From assembly GCA_946479475.1 (NCBI GenBank), contig CAMLGG010000028.1, forward strand, positions 1-32,321: a stretch of DNA of 32,321 nucleotides. The letters are read 5' to 3'. The notes under the pieces are model-generated. The model was not told the origin of the DNA. It made no database searches and saw nothing but the letters and a program-made list of their open reading frames with translations. This document shows, piece after piece, positions 1 to 7,706 of the stretch. This DNA comes from an uncultured Ideonella sp. (GTDB lineage: Bacteria > Pseudomonadota > Gammaproteobacteria > Burkholderiales > Burkholderiaceae). Within the stretch, counting starts at the first letter, position 1; the number at the start of each line of letters is the position of its first letter. A program made the translations under genes and the position numbers.

Positions 1-839
1 TCGTCGGCTTCGACCAGCTTCGCCGAAGGGTTGCGGCCGAGCAGGACGGCCAGCTTCGTCTGCGTGGTGCCGGACAGCATGCGCAGCGCCGGCACCTGGG
101 CATCGAGGGCATCCGCCTCGGCACGCGCGCGGTCGAGGTCGAAGGCGCTCGCCTGGCCTTCACGAAGGCGGCTCTCCACCCGCAGGGCGGTCTGCCGCTG
201 CGCATCGGCCAGGGCCTGCACGATGCGCAGGCGCTCCTCGGCGCTGCGCAGCACGAAGTACTGGCGGGCCACCTCGCTCGCCACGAGCAGCCGTGCGCCG
301 ATCACACCGGCCGCGGCGGCTTGCGCATCGGCCTGCGCCGCGTCACGCGCCGCGCGAATGCCGCCCGCCAGGTCGATCTCCCAGGCAAGGTCGACGCCGG
401 CGCGCAGCGCACGTGTGTCCGGCATGCCTTGCTTGACCGGCTCCGGCGCGCCGCTCTCGCTGCGCGACGCGGAGGCCTGGATGCCCAGCGTGGGCCAGAG
501 CCGGGAGCGCTGGGCATCGCTGCCCGCGCGGGCCTGGGCGACGCGCTGCAGGGCCGTCGCCACGTCCTGGTTGGCGGTCAACGCCTCCCGGACGAGCGCG
601 CTCAGCGTGGGGTCGCCGAAGCCTTCCCACCACGCCGCGTCGAGCGTCGAGGCCTGGGCGGTGGCCGGGCTGCCGTTCGAGAAGGCGGCCGCGAGCGGCA
701 CGGAGGGGGACGGCGGCACGGGAGCCGGCGTGGAACAGGCGGACAGGAGCGCCACCGCCACGGCGCCAAGCGCGGCGCGGCTGGATCGCAGGCCCGGGTC
801 GCGGCCGCGTTGCTCGAGGAGCATCATGGGGTGCTTCAT
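1..839 (-). CDS. Outer-membrane efflux lipoprotein, NodT/OprM family (partial, 3' end outside window)
   Basis: This is the N-terminal 279 residues of an outer-membrane channel of a tripartite (RND-type) efflux pump. The reading frame is open from ATG at 839 to the left edge. The first 35 residues form a lipoprotein signal: a basic n-region, a hydrophobic AALGAVAVALL stretch, then the lipobox LSAC with Cys35. After it come the family hallmarks: a DAAWWEGFGDP segment, and alternating amphipathic helices such as the DVATALQRVAQARAG and VASEVARQYFVLRSAEERL stretches that build the TolC-like alpha-barrel. It is transcribed away from a TetR gene, the usual layout for a regulated drug or solvent exporter. 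The inner-membrane and periplasmic partners would lie to the left if they are present. Family assignment is firm; the substrate is unknown. Confidence 0.88.
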   Translation of the reverse strand, partial: MKHPMMLLEQRGRDPGLRSSRAALGAVAVALLSACSTPAPVPPSPSVPLAAAFSNGSPATAQASTLDAAWWEGFGDPTLSALVREALTANQDVATALQRVAQARAGSDAQRSRLWPTLGIQASASRSESGAPEPVKQGMPDTRALRAGVDLAWEIDLAGGIRAARDAAQADAQAAAAGVIGARLLVASEVARQYFVLRSAEERLRIVQALADAQRQTALRVESRLREGQASAFDLDRARAEADALDAQVPALRMLSGTTQTKLAVLLGRNPSAKLVEAD

Positions 840-846
840 TTAGTGG

Positions 847-905
847 ACCTGACAGTACATTAAGTGTAGCCACATAAAATGGACTGTCAAGTACATAAAA
901 TGTCC
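847..905. promoter_or_regulatory. Divergent promoter/operator between efflux gene and tetR
   Basis: The 68-bp gap between the two divergent genes is clearly AT-richer than its surroundings. Positions 847-866 (ACCTGACAGTACATTAAGTG) and 871-892 (beginning CACATAAAATGGACTGTCAA) form an imperfect inverted repeat with the shared core ATGNACTGTCANGT. In addition ACATAAAATG occurs twice, at 872-881 and 893-902, 21 bp or two helical turns apart. This is what a TetR-family operator looks like. That the neighbouring TetR binds here is inference. Confidence 0.55.
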
Positions 906-907
906 TC

Positions 908-1639
908 ATGGGACCAGACGACCACGCCAAGCCCCTGCCTGCCCGTCGTGGCCGGCCGCGCGATCCCGAGCGCTGCCTGCGCATCACGCAAGCGGCCCGC
1001 CACCACTTCTTCGCCCATGGCCTGGAGCGCGCCAGCGTGGACGCCATCGCGGCGGAGGCCGGCGTGTCGAAGATGACCATCTACAGCCACTTCGGATCGA
1101 AGGAACGCCTGTTCGACGCGGTGGTGAGAGAGCGCACGGACCGCGTGACGGGCGGCCCTGATGGTGTGGACGCGCTGGACCCGCTGCAGCCGGACAAGGC
1201 GCTGCTTGCGGTGGGACAGCAGGTCCTCGCCCTGACGCGCGACGAGGCCGAGCTGGGCAAGTTCCGCTCGGTCTACAGCGCCGCGGGTGCGTGTCCGGAA
1301 GCCTGCCGGGCCTTCTACCGCCAGGGACCCGAGCGGCTGGCCACCGGGCTGGCGGGGTACCTGCGCCGGGCAAGCGACGCTGGAACCCTGAAGGTGGAGG
1401 ACCCTCGCCTGGCCGCCGACTTGTTCCTGGCGATGTTCCTGGGCGACGGCCACATCCGCGGCCTGCTGGTGCTGGAGATGCCGGACGCACGCGAGAACCA
1501 GGCACAGCTTCGCGAGGCGGTGCGCGTATTCATGGCGGCCTACGCGGCAGCGGGCGGAGAGGCTTCGCCTGTCGAGGCGGGCGTTTCGGCGCCACGCCTG
1601 CATCCGGTTGATCTTCCCGCGAGTCGTGACAACCGTTGA
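908..1639 (+). CDS. TetR/AcrR family transcriptional regulator
   Basis: A 243-aa TetR-type repressor. The N-terminal DNA-binding domain covers about residues 22-68. Its helix-turn-helix reads SVDAIAAEAGVSKMTIYSHF and is followed by GSKERLFDAVV, the standard TetR_N signature. A GRPRDPE basic arm precedes it, as in many AcrR-like members. The rest is a helical ligand-binding domain with no recognisable substrate signature. ATG 908 is chosen because the in-frame upstream DNA is the operator region; the ATG at 900 is out of frame. Divergence from an efflux outer-membrane gene suggests it represses that pump and itself, with the pump substrate as inducer. The C-terminal tail after the last helix is unusually Pro/Arg rich. 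Confidence 0.9.
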   Translation: MGPDDHAKPLPARRGRPRDPERCLRITQAARHHFFAHGLERASVDAIAAEAGVSKMTIYSHFGSKERLFDAVVRERTDRVTGGPDGVDALDPLQPDKALLAVGQQVLALTRDEAELGKFRSVYSAAGACPEACRAFYRQGPERLATGLAGYLRRASDAGTLKVEDPRLAADLFLAMFLGDGHIRGLLVLEMPDARENQAQLREAVRVFMAAYAAAGGEASPVEAGVSAPRLHPVDLPASRDNR

Positions 1640-1799
1640 GCCGGTGTTCCGCCTGCGCGAAGGCTGGAGCGAGAAGGAACAGCACGTCGAGATCCCGACC
1701 GCCGGCGTGCTAGCGTCCGCGCACGAATGGGACCATGGTCAGGAGAGGCGCCTTGCCCTGGCCGCACTACCATCGCACCCCCCTTGGGCCGCCCAGCCG

Positions 1800-2675
1800 A
1801 TGCGAACCTTCAGCACACCCGCCTGCTTGCGCTTTCGACCTTCTGCCATGCAGCTCCTGGCGGCTTGGCTGACCTGCTGTGCATGCCTTCGCCCGGTTGA
1901 CGCCGCCGGCCTGGACTGCAAGGACGAGCCACCGCTGCCGCTCGATCGCATCGCCGCACCCGTCGTCCTCATCGGCGAAGCGCACGGCACCGAGCAGGCG
2001 CCCGCCGTTGTCGGTGCGATTCTGTGCGGCTTGCAGCGCTCGGGCCGCCCGGCGGTGCTGGCTCTGGAGCGCGACGCGAGCGAGCAGGCTTCGCTGGATG
2101 AATTCCTGTCGTCGTCCGGTCAGCCCGACGCCGTCGATGCCTTGCTGAAGCAGGGGGATTGGGCCGCGCCGAATCAGGATGGGCGGAGCAGCGCTGCCAT
2201 GTTGCAGCTGCTCGATCGGCTGCGGCAATGGCGCAGCGTCGGTGTGACCGTGCCGGTCATTGCGCTGCGCGGCGCCCTTCGCTTCGACGGCGCGCCGCCG
2301 GAGCCTCGGCAGTTGCAGATGCTCGTCGACCGAGCCATGGCCGACGGCGTGACGGCTGCGCTCGAGGTCCATCCCGGCCGTACCGTCGTCGTGTTGGCGG
2401 GCAGCTTCCACACGGCGCTGGGATCCAAGCTCCACCAGGACGCGATCGGCGGCCCTTCCATGGGGGACCTGCTGGCCCAGCGCGGGCCCGTTCATGTCAT
2501 CGGCCTGGCCAGCGCCGCGGGAGGGACGGCCTGGTTCTGGCGTGGCGGCGACCCCGCGCCCGCCGTGCACGAACAGGCGCCCGGCCCGTTCGACCTGCCG
2601 GATGGCCGGGTGGACGCCACTGTCGACATCGGCCCGCTCTCGGCTTCGCCGCCGGCACGTCAGCGTTCGAACTGA
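1800..2675 (+). CDS. ChaN/Tiki-superfamily-like secreted protein
   Basis: A 291-aa protein from ATG 1800. The motif VVLIGEAHGTEQAP near the mature N-terminus, VLALERD, and a late AGSFHTALGSK segment match the layout of the ChaN/Tiki (TraB-like, haem-binding or metallohydrolase) superfamily, in which GE.H and a distal H are metal- or haem-binding. Start choice is uncertain. ATG 1800 gives a signal peptide with a basic n-region (MRTFSTPACLRFRPSA), a hydrophobic core and a likely cut after VDA. ATG 1848 would give a shorter 275-aa form without positive charges. No Shine-Dalgarno sequence supports either. The open frame extends upstream into tetR, but that extension is not protein-like. It converges with the P450 gene. 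The function is not known; confidence in the superfamily is moderate. Confidence 0.6.
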   Translation: MRTFSTPACLRFRPSAMQLLAAWLTCCACLRPVDAAGLDCKDEPPLPLDRIAAPVVLIGEAHGTEQAPAVVGAILCGLQRSGRPAVLALERDASEQASLDEFLSSSGQPDAVDALLKQGDWAAPNQDGRSSAAMLQLLDRLRQWRSVGVTVPVIALRGALRFDGAPPEPRQLQMLVDRAMADGVTAALEVHPGRTVVVLAGSFHTALGSKLHQDAIGGPSMGDLLAQRGPVHVIGLASAAGGTAWFWRGGDPAPAVHEQAPGPFDLPDGRVDATVDIGPLSASPPARQRSN

Positions 2676-2697
2676 CAGCCCGGCGCCCCCTTGGGCC

Positions 2698-5040
2698 TCA
2701 GAGGCCGAGCACGATCCGCGTGCCGGCGGCCCGCGAGCAGCAGGCCATCATGCGGGTGTTCGCGGCGCGCTCGGCCTTGCTGAGGACCTTGTCCCGGTGG
2801 TCGATCTCGCCCTCCAGGACGCCGACCTCGCAGGTGCCGCACAGGCCCTCGTTGCAGTCGCAGGGCACGTCGCAGCCGGCGGCCTGCAGGGCCTGCAGCA
2901 GGGTCTGGTGAGGCCCGACCTCGACCTTCGTGCCGGAGTCCTTCAGCTCGGCGACGAAGCCGTGCTCCTTCGTCGGATCCAGCGCCGCGGCCTCGGCATG
3001 GAAGTGCTCGAAGTGCAGCACGCCGTCGGGCCATGACTGGCTCAGCGATTCGAGTTCATCGATGAGACGCCCGGGGCCGCAGGCGTAGATCCGCGTGCCT
3101 TCGTCCACGGCGCCGATCGCCGTCGGCAGGTGAAGGCGCACGCCCTCGGACTTGACGTGCAGGACGAGGCGTTCGCCATGGACTTCCGACAGGCGCGGCA
3201 GCAGCGCCATCTGCCGCCGCGAGCGGCCCGCGTAGTGGATCTCGTAGGGCTTGCCGATCCGCTGCAGGCGGTCCGCCATCGCGGCGATCGGCGTGATGCC
3301 GATGCCTCCGGCGATCAGCACGTAGCGCTGCGCCGATTCGTCGAGCCGGAAGAGGTTCTTGGGGCCCGACAGCTGCAGCATGGCGCCGGGATGCAGGTGC
3401 TCGTGGAAGTGCCTGGAGCCGCCGCGGCTTTGCTGCTCGCGCTGCACCACCACCTGCAGGCAGCTGCCGTCGCCCGCATCGCCGCACAGCGAGTACTTGC
3501 GGCGGAAGCCCCCGGCGATCAGGTCGACGTGGGCGCCGGCCGTCCAGGCGGGCATGCGGGCGCCGCGAGGATCGGCCAGGACGAATCGCACCAGCCCTTC
3601 GCCCTCTTCGTGCCGCTCCCGCACCACCACTTCGCGCGTGATGCCGTCCTTCGACGGCGGGCCGATGTAGAACGGCGCCGGCTGCAACATCGCCGCAGCA
3701 TCGAGGCGCTCGGGATTCATCGCCGGATTCCACTCGACCCACAGCGACTCGGGGCCGCGGAAGGAGGTGTTCGAGAGGTAGTCGAATCGCTGCCCCTCGA
3801 CCAGTCGCATGTGCGGCAGCCGGCGGGCGAACTCCTCGAGGAAGACCCGCATCTGCATGCGGCCGATGTTCTTGCCCATGCACTGGTGGGCGCCGTAGCC
3901 GAAGGTGAGGTGCTCGACCGCGTTCTCGCGGTAAGGGTCCACCTCTTCGGGGTTCTCGAAGTGGCGCCGGTCGGCGTTGGCCGAGGCCTGCACGATCAGC
4001 AGCCGGCTGCCCCTGGGGATGGGCACGCCGCCCACGGTGGCATCGGCGGTGGCGATGCGCCGCCACGCGATGATCGAGCCGGCGACGCGCAGGCACTCCT
4101 CCACCGCGTTCGGGATCAGCGCCGGGTTGGCGCAGATGGCCTCCCAGGCGCCGCGGTGCTTCAGCAGCGTCATGAAGGCGTTGGCCGTCGCGTTCGAGGT
4201 CGTCTCGTGCGCCGCCGCGAGGATGGCCATCATCATCGAGCGCAGGTAGGACAGCGGCACGACGTCCGGATGCTGCAGGTGCTGGCGGATCGACTCGTAC
4301 ATCCAGCCCTCGCCGTCGGGCCGGGCCATCATGTCGTCGAGGATCTTCTGCGCCGTCTGCCAGAAGCGGCCGACGCGCTCGGCGATCGACAGCTGCTCCT
4401 CGGGCGTCGGGCGGCCCCAGGTGTTCAGCGTGTGGGCCACGGCGAACTGGCGCAACTGCTCGGCCCCTTCGTCCGGCACGCCCAGGAAGCGCAGGGCGAC
4501 GTTGAGCGGGATCTCGTAGAACATCTCCCGCACCAGGTCGGCCCGGCCCTTCTCGATGAAGCGGTCCATGTACTGCCGGGCGAGGCTGCGCACCATCGGC
4601 TCGAAGGCCAGCAGGCGCTCCGGCAGGAAGGCCTGCATCAGCAGGCGGCGGCGGGCCATGTGGTCCGGCTCGTCCTCGTTGACCATGGTGCGGTTCATGG
4701 CGAAGCCGTAGCGCTGCAAGATGGCGAGCACCTCGGGGCCGGCCGGGGTGATCTTCTCCAGCGCGATGGAGGGCGAGAACAGAAGGTTGTCGCGGAAGAC
4801 CGCCTTCACGTCCTCGTAGCGGGTGACTATCCAGTAGCCCAGGCGCGGGCTGTAGAAGACCGGCTCCTCCTCGCGCGCCCAGTTCAGGTAGCCGGCCGGG
4901 TCCTGCAGGTAGGCGGGTTCGAAGGGGTCGAAGGCCTGGGCGGCCGGGCTCACCGGGCAGCCGTTCGGGGCTTGCAGGCCTGGCGCGCCGGCGTGCACCG
5001 GACAGCCGGCGGTGGAGGGCGGAAGCGTGGGGCTGCTCAT
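2698..5040 (-). CDS. Self-sufficient cytochrome P450 (CYP116B type: P450-FMN reductase-ferredoxin fusion)
   Basis: A single 780-aa monooxygenase that carries its own electron chain. Residues about 40-445 are the P450: I-helix AAAHETTSN (275-283), K-helix ExxR (E315-R318), and haem loop FGYGAHQCMG with Cys387 as the iron ligand. Residues about 460-680 are a phthalate-dioxygenase-reductase-like module: FMN-binding RKYSL (514-518), nucleotide-binding GGIGITP (578-584) and ACGPG (653-657). Residues about 690-780 are a plant-type ferredoxin with C729-x4-C734-x2-C737-x29-C767. Known CYP116B enzymes hydroxylate or dealkylate aromatics and thiocarbamates using NADPH. The substrate here cannot be read from sequence. 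A GGAG lies about 7 nt before ATG 5040. iclR ends 61 bp upstream on the same strand, and a 17-bp dyad sits in that gap. Confidence 0.95.
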   Translation of the reverse strand: MSSPTLPPSTAGCPVHAGAPGLQAPNGCPVSPAAQAFDPFEPAYLQDPAGYLNWAREEEPVFYSPRLGYWIVTRYEDVKAVFRDNLLFSPSIALEKITPAGPEVLAILQRYGFAMNRTMVNEDEPDHMARRRLLMQAFLPERLLAFEPMVRSLARQYMDRFIEKGRADLVREMFYEIPLNVALRFLGVPDEGAEQLRQFAVAHTLNTWGRPTPEEQLSIAERVGRFWQTAQKILDDMMARPDGEGWMYESIRQHLQHPDVVPLSYLRSMMMAILAAAHETTSNATANAFMTLLKHRGAWEAICANPALIPNAVEECLRVAGSIIAWRRIATADATVGGVPIPRGSRLLIVQASANADRRHFENPEEVDPYRENAVEHLTFGYGAHQCMGKNIGRMQMRVFLEEFARRLPHMRLVEGQRFDYLSNTSFRGPESLWVEWNPAMNPERLDAAAMLQPAPFYIGPPSKDGITREVVVRERHEEGEGLVRFVLADPRGARMPAWTAGAHVDLIAGGFRRKYSLCGDAGDGSCLQVVVQREQQSRGGSRHFHEHLHPGAMLQLSGPKNLFRLDESAQRYVLIAGGIGITPIAAMADRLQRIGKPYEIHYAGRSRRQMALLPRLSEVHGERLVLHVKSEGVRLHLPTAIGAVDEGTRIYACGPGRLIDELESLSQSWPDGVLHFEHFHAEAAALDPTKEHGFVAELKDSGTKVEVGPHQTLLQALQAAGCDVPCDCNEGLCGTCEVGVLEGEIDHRDKVLSKAERAANTRMMACCSRAAGTRIVLGL

Positions 5041-5056
5041 CGGGGTCTCCAGGTTG

Positions 5057-5073
5057 GCGTAAATGTATTACGC
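5057..5073. promoter_or_regulatory. Putative IclR operator upstream of the P450 gene
   Basis: GCGTAAATGTATTACGC is a 17-bp palindrome with perfect 6-bp arms (GCGTAA/TTACGC) and a 5-bp centre. It lies 17 bp before the P450 start codon. The same GCGTA-N7-TACGC pattern recurs at 5999-6015 in the iclR-bug intergenic region. IclR-family proteins bind short dyads of about this length, so this is a plausible site where the neighbouring regulator controls the P450 gene. Confidence 0.6.
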
Positions 5074-5101
5074 ATAGCGGAGAAGCAGAAACAGTGGGAA
5101 T

Positions 5102-5959
5102 TCAGCGCCTGCGCTGGCGGGCCGGTGCGGCCGGCTCCGCCGCGGGCTCGGCGACGTAGCCCATGGCGACGCTGATGGCGGCCGCCTCGCGCACGACGGC
5201 CTGGCACACCGGCCCGCCGGGCCGAACGTCAATGCCGTTGCTGGCACCCAGCGCCGTGAGGACGGCGCTGATCTGGCCGCGGGCGTCGAAGATGGGCGCG
5301 GCGGCGGCGCTGATGCCGCGCAGCAGGGTGTCGACCACGATCGCGCAGCCCGCGCTGCGCACCTGGCTGCGCAGCTGCGCCACCGGGTTCGAGACGGGCA
5401 GCTGGGCGCGCTGGTCCGGCGTCGCCTGAAGGTATTCCTCCTGCGCCCGCCGGCTGACCCCGCCGTCCTCCGAGAAGCCGAGGAATGCGCGGCCGGTGGC
5501 CGACCAGAGCACCGGCAGGACCGAGCCGCCGCGGATGTTGACGGTGACCGGCAGCGGCGGCTCCTCCATCCTCAGCACCGTGGGGCCGTGGTTGCCCATG
5601 ACGGCCAGGAAGCAGGTGACCTCCAGCGATTCGCGCAGGCGCACCAGCGCGGGCTCGCCCAGGCGGATGGGGTCGCACTGCCGCATCGCCGCCAGCCCGA
5701 TGCGGATGGCCTCCGCGCCCAGCTGGTAGTGCTGGGTTGTCGGGTGCTGGGTCACGAAACCCTCCTGCAGGAGGCTGGCGACATAGCGGTGGGCCTTGGC
5801 GGTGCTCTCGCCCACCGCGTTGGCGATGGCGGTCAGGCTCGCGGAGCCGCCCAGCGTGGCCAGCGCCTTCAGCACGGCCATGCCCATCTGGGCAGACTGC
5901 ACGCGCTGCCGCCGGTCAACCGCCGGTGCGCGTCTGGTGGTGGTTCGGGTGGCGCTCAT
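5102..5959 (-). CDS. IclR family transcriptional regulator
   Basis: A 285-aa IclR-type regulator. Residues about 22-83 are the winged helix-turn-helix (GMAVLKALATLGGSASLTAI, then ANAVGESTAKAHRYVASLLQ). Residues about 95-265 are the effector domain, with VTCFLAVMGNHGPTVLRMEE, SATGRAFLGF, and the late conserved GISAAAAPIFDARGQISAVL segment. The start is ATG 5959 (MSATRTTTRR). The long open frame upstream is only antisense to the bug gene and is not used. It lies upstream of the P450 gene on the same strand and diverges from bug across 93 bp. IclR proteins usually respond to small aromatic or carboxylic acids. Here it probably senses the substrate or product of the P450/Bug pair. Repressor or activator mode is unknown. 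Confidence 0.92.
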   Translation of the reverse strand: MSATRTTTRRAPAVDRRQRVQSAQMGMAVLKALATLGGSASLTAIANAVGESTAKAHRYVASLLQEGFVTQHPTTQHYQLGAEAIRIGLAAMRQCDPIRLGEPALVRLRESLEVTCFLAVMGNHGPTVLRMEEPPLPVTVNIRGGSVLPVLWSATGRAFLGFSEDGGVSRRAQEEYLQATPDQRAQLPVSNPVAQLRSQVRSAGCAIVVDTLLRGISAAAAPIFDARGQISAVLTALGASNGIDVRPGGPVCQAVVREAAAISVAMGYVAEPAAEPAAPARQRRR

Positions 5960-5984
5960 CGGCTGTGAGGGTCGCAGGGGAGAT

Positions 5985-6015
5985 CGCAATTCTGCATTGC
6001 GTAGTACCCTTACGC
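5985..6015. promoter_or_regulatory. Overlapping dyads in the iclR-bug divergent promoter
   Basis: Two 17-bp dyads overlap by three bases. CGCAATTCTGCATTGCG at 5985-6001 has perfect 6-bp arms. GCGTAGTACCCTTACGC at 5999-6015 has perfect 5-bp arms (GCGTA/TACGC) and repeats the pattern found before the P450 gene. Together they cover the centre of the 93-bp gap and are likely the regulator's autoregulatory and bug-control sites. Confidence 0.55.
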
Positions 6016-6052
6016 CATCAGGTTTTGCGCCAGAGCAAAGGAGCTGCAGAAA

Positions 6053-7030
6053 ATGCGCGTGAATCGTCGAGCTTTCGGTGTCTGGGCGGGCAGCCTCGCG
6101 GCGGGATCCGCCGGCACCGCGTGGGCCCAGTCCTTCCCCACCAAGCCCATCCGCTGGGTCGTGCCCTATCCCGCGGGCGGCGGCTCGGACTTTCTCGCCC
6201 GCACGGTGGGGCAGCAGTTGTCGTCCCAGGTCGGCCAGCCGGTGATCGTCGACAACAAGCCGGGCGCCAACACCGGCATTGCCGCGTCGGACGTGGCGCA
6301 TTCGCCGCCGGACGGCTACACCATCCTCTCGGCCGACAACGGCACGCTCGTCTTCAACTCCGCGCTGTACTCGAAGCTCGGCTACAGCCCGGACAAGGAT
6401 CTCGTGCCGGTGACCCTGATGGGCCGCTTCCCGATGATCCTCGTGGCCGGCCCGGGCTCGGATGCCAGGGACGCGAAGGACTTCGTCGCCAAGGCCAGGG
6501 CGAAGCCCGGCAGCCTGAGCTATGCCTCCGCCGGCGCCGGCAGCCCGCACCACCTGGCGATGGAGATGCTCAAGCTGAGCGCCGGCCTGCACATGGTCCA
6601 CATCCCCTACCGCGGCGCCTCGCCCGCGCTGCAGGACCTGGCGGGCGGCCAGGTCGCCGTGATGATGGTCGACCTCGCCGCGGGGGCCGCCTTCCTCAAG
6701 GCCGGCAAGATCCGCCCGCTGGCGGTGGCCAACGCCACCCGGCTGCCGCAGCTGCCCGATACGCCGACCTTCGCCGAGCTCGGCTTCAAGGACGTGGAGG
6801 CCGCGGCCCAGGTCGGCGTGGTGGCCCCGGCCGGCACGCCGGCGGAGGTCGTGGCCACGCTGCACAGGCAGATCGCCGCGGCCATCGCCCAGCCCGCCAT
6901 CCGCCAGCGCCTGGTCGACTTCGGCATCGAGCCGGTGGCCAACACGCCGCAGCAGTACGCCGATCTGCTCAAGGCCGAGATCGTGCGCTGGCACAAGATC
7001 ATCCGCACGCAGAAGATCTCGCTGGACTAG
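6053..7030 (+). CDS. Tripartite tricarboxylate transporter substrate-binding protein (Bug/TctC family)
   Basis: A 325-aa periplasmic binding protein of the Bug family, which is hugely expanded in Bordetella/Burkholderiales. A signal peptide with a twin-arginine-like NRRAFGV start ends at AWA-QS (cut after residue 25). The mature protein opens with the hallmark FPTKPIRWVVPYPAGGGSDF, followed by VDNKPGANTGIA (the ligand loop), MVHIPYRGASPALQDLAGGQ and AGKIRPLAVAN. These are the standard Bug motifs. AAAGGAG at 6037-6043 precedes ATG 6053. The membrane subunits TctA/TctB are absent from the window, so it either serves a distant permease or acts as a periplasmic ligand sensor. Its divergence from iclR and the shared operator pattern link it to the P450. 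Its stop overlaps the rlpA-like stop by 4 bp. Confidence 0.93.
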   Translation: MRVNRRAFGVWAGSLAAGSAGTAWAQSFPTKPIRWVVPYPAGGGSDFLARTVGQQLSSQVGQPVIVDNKPGANTGIAASDVAHSPPDGYTILSADNGTLVFNSALYSKLGYSPDKDLVPVTLMGRFPMILVAGPGSDARDAKDFVAKARAKPGSLSYASAGAGSPHHLAMEMLKLSAGLHMVHIPYRGASPALQDLAGGQVAVMMVDLAAGAAFLKAGKIRPLAVANATRLPQLPDTPTFAELGFKDVEAAAQVGVVAPAGTPAEVVATLHRQIAAAIAQPAIRQRLVDFGIEPVANTPQQYADLLKAEIVRWHKIIRTQKISLD

Positions 7031-7566
7031 CAGCTCGGCATCGGGCCGCAGCGCGCCAGCGCCGCGGCGGCGCCCGGCTTGAGGCTGCCGTCCGGCTGCG
7101 GCACCACGATCGGCGCCACGGCCACCCGTGCCACGCCGTCGTGGCGATCGATGCCCAGTTGCCGGGCGGTGGCAGGCGAGACGTCGATGATGCGGCCGCG
7201 CACGTAGGGGCCGCGGTCCTGGATGGTCACCACCGCCTGTCGGCCCGTCTCCAGGTTCGTGACAAGGGCGCGGGTGCCCAGCGGCAGCGTCTTGCTGGCC
7301 GCGTTGTCGTCCTGCGGATCCATCCGCGTCCCGTCTGCCATCCGCTTGCCGGCCAGCGATCGGGCGTAGTAGGAGGCCCGGCCCCACCGGACCTTGCCGG
7401 TGTGGTCGAGCGGCCGTGGAGCGGCCTTCGAAGGCGGCAGCCTCGCGGCCGAAGCCGCGGGCGCGGCCGGGAGCGGGCGTTCAGCCCGCGGCACTTCGGC
7501 CGCGCCGGCGATGCACGACAGGCCGAGCAGCAGGATCAGGCAGGCATGCGGTGGCCGGGGCTTCAT
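7027..7566 (-). CDS. RlpA-like septal-ring/double-psi beta-barrel protein
   Basis: A 179-aa exported protein. Residues 1-22 are a signal peptide (LILLLGLSCIAGA); the Cys here is not followed by a clear lipobox context. Residues 23-58 are an Ala/Pro-rich linker. Residues about 60-152 are the RlpA double-psi beta-barrel: GRASYYARSLAGKRMADGTR, KTLPLGTRALVTNLETGRQA and VTIQDRGPYVRGRIIDVSPA. RlpA enzymes cleave denuded peptidoglycan glycan strands. In typical members the KTLP motif is preceded by a His (AAHKTLP-like), but this protein has Ser91 there, so catalytic ability is doubtful; the Asp in QDRGP is kept. There is no SPOR domain. It converges with bug. Confidence 0.85.
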   Translation of the reverse strand: MKPRPPHACLILLLGLSCIAGAAEVPRAERPLPAAPAASAARLPPSKAAPRPLDHTGKVRWGRASYYARSLAGKRMADGTRMDPQDDNAASKTLPLGTRALVTNLETGRQAVVTIQDRGPYVRGRIIDVSPATARQLGIDRHDGVARVAVAPIVVPQPDGSLKPGAAAALARCGPMPSC

Positions 7567-7706
7567 CCCGGGAGCTTATGGCGACGGTGCCGGCAACGAT
7601 GTCGGACAAGTGCGGCTTCGGCCGCATGACTCCTCCGGCAGCCCGAGGCGCCGCCCGCGCCGGACCGGTCGGACCCGCTGCCATCGAAGATGCCGGGCTC
7701 GCCGAA

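Noticed and set aside
3130..5175. 681-codon plus-strand frame opposite the P450 gene
   Set aside because: It is a mirror frame of a high-GC gene. The opposite strand has an unambiguous three-domain enzyme, and this frame shows no domain or start signal.
5960..7387. N-terminal extension of the IclR frame
   Set aside because: It lies antisense to the bug gene. The IclR domain starts just after ATG 5959, and the operator region intervenes.
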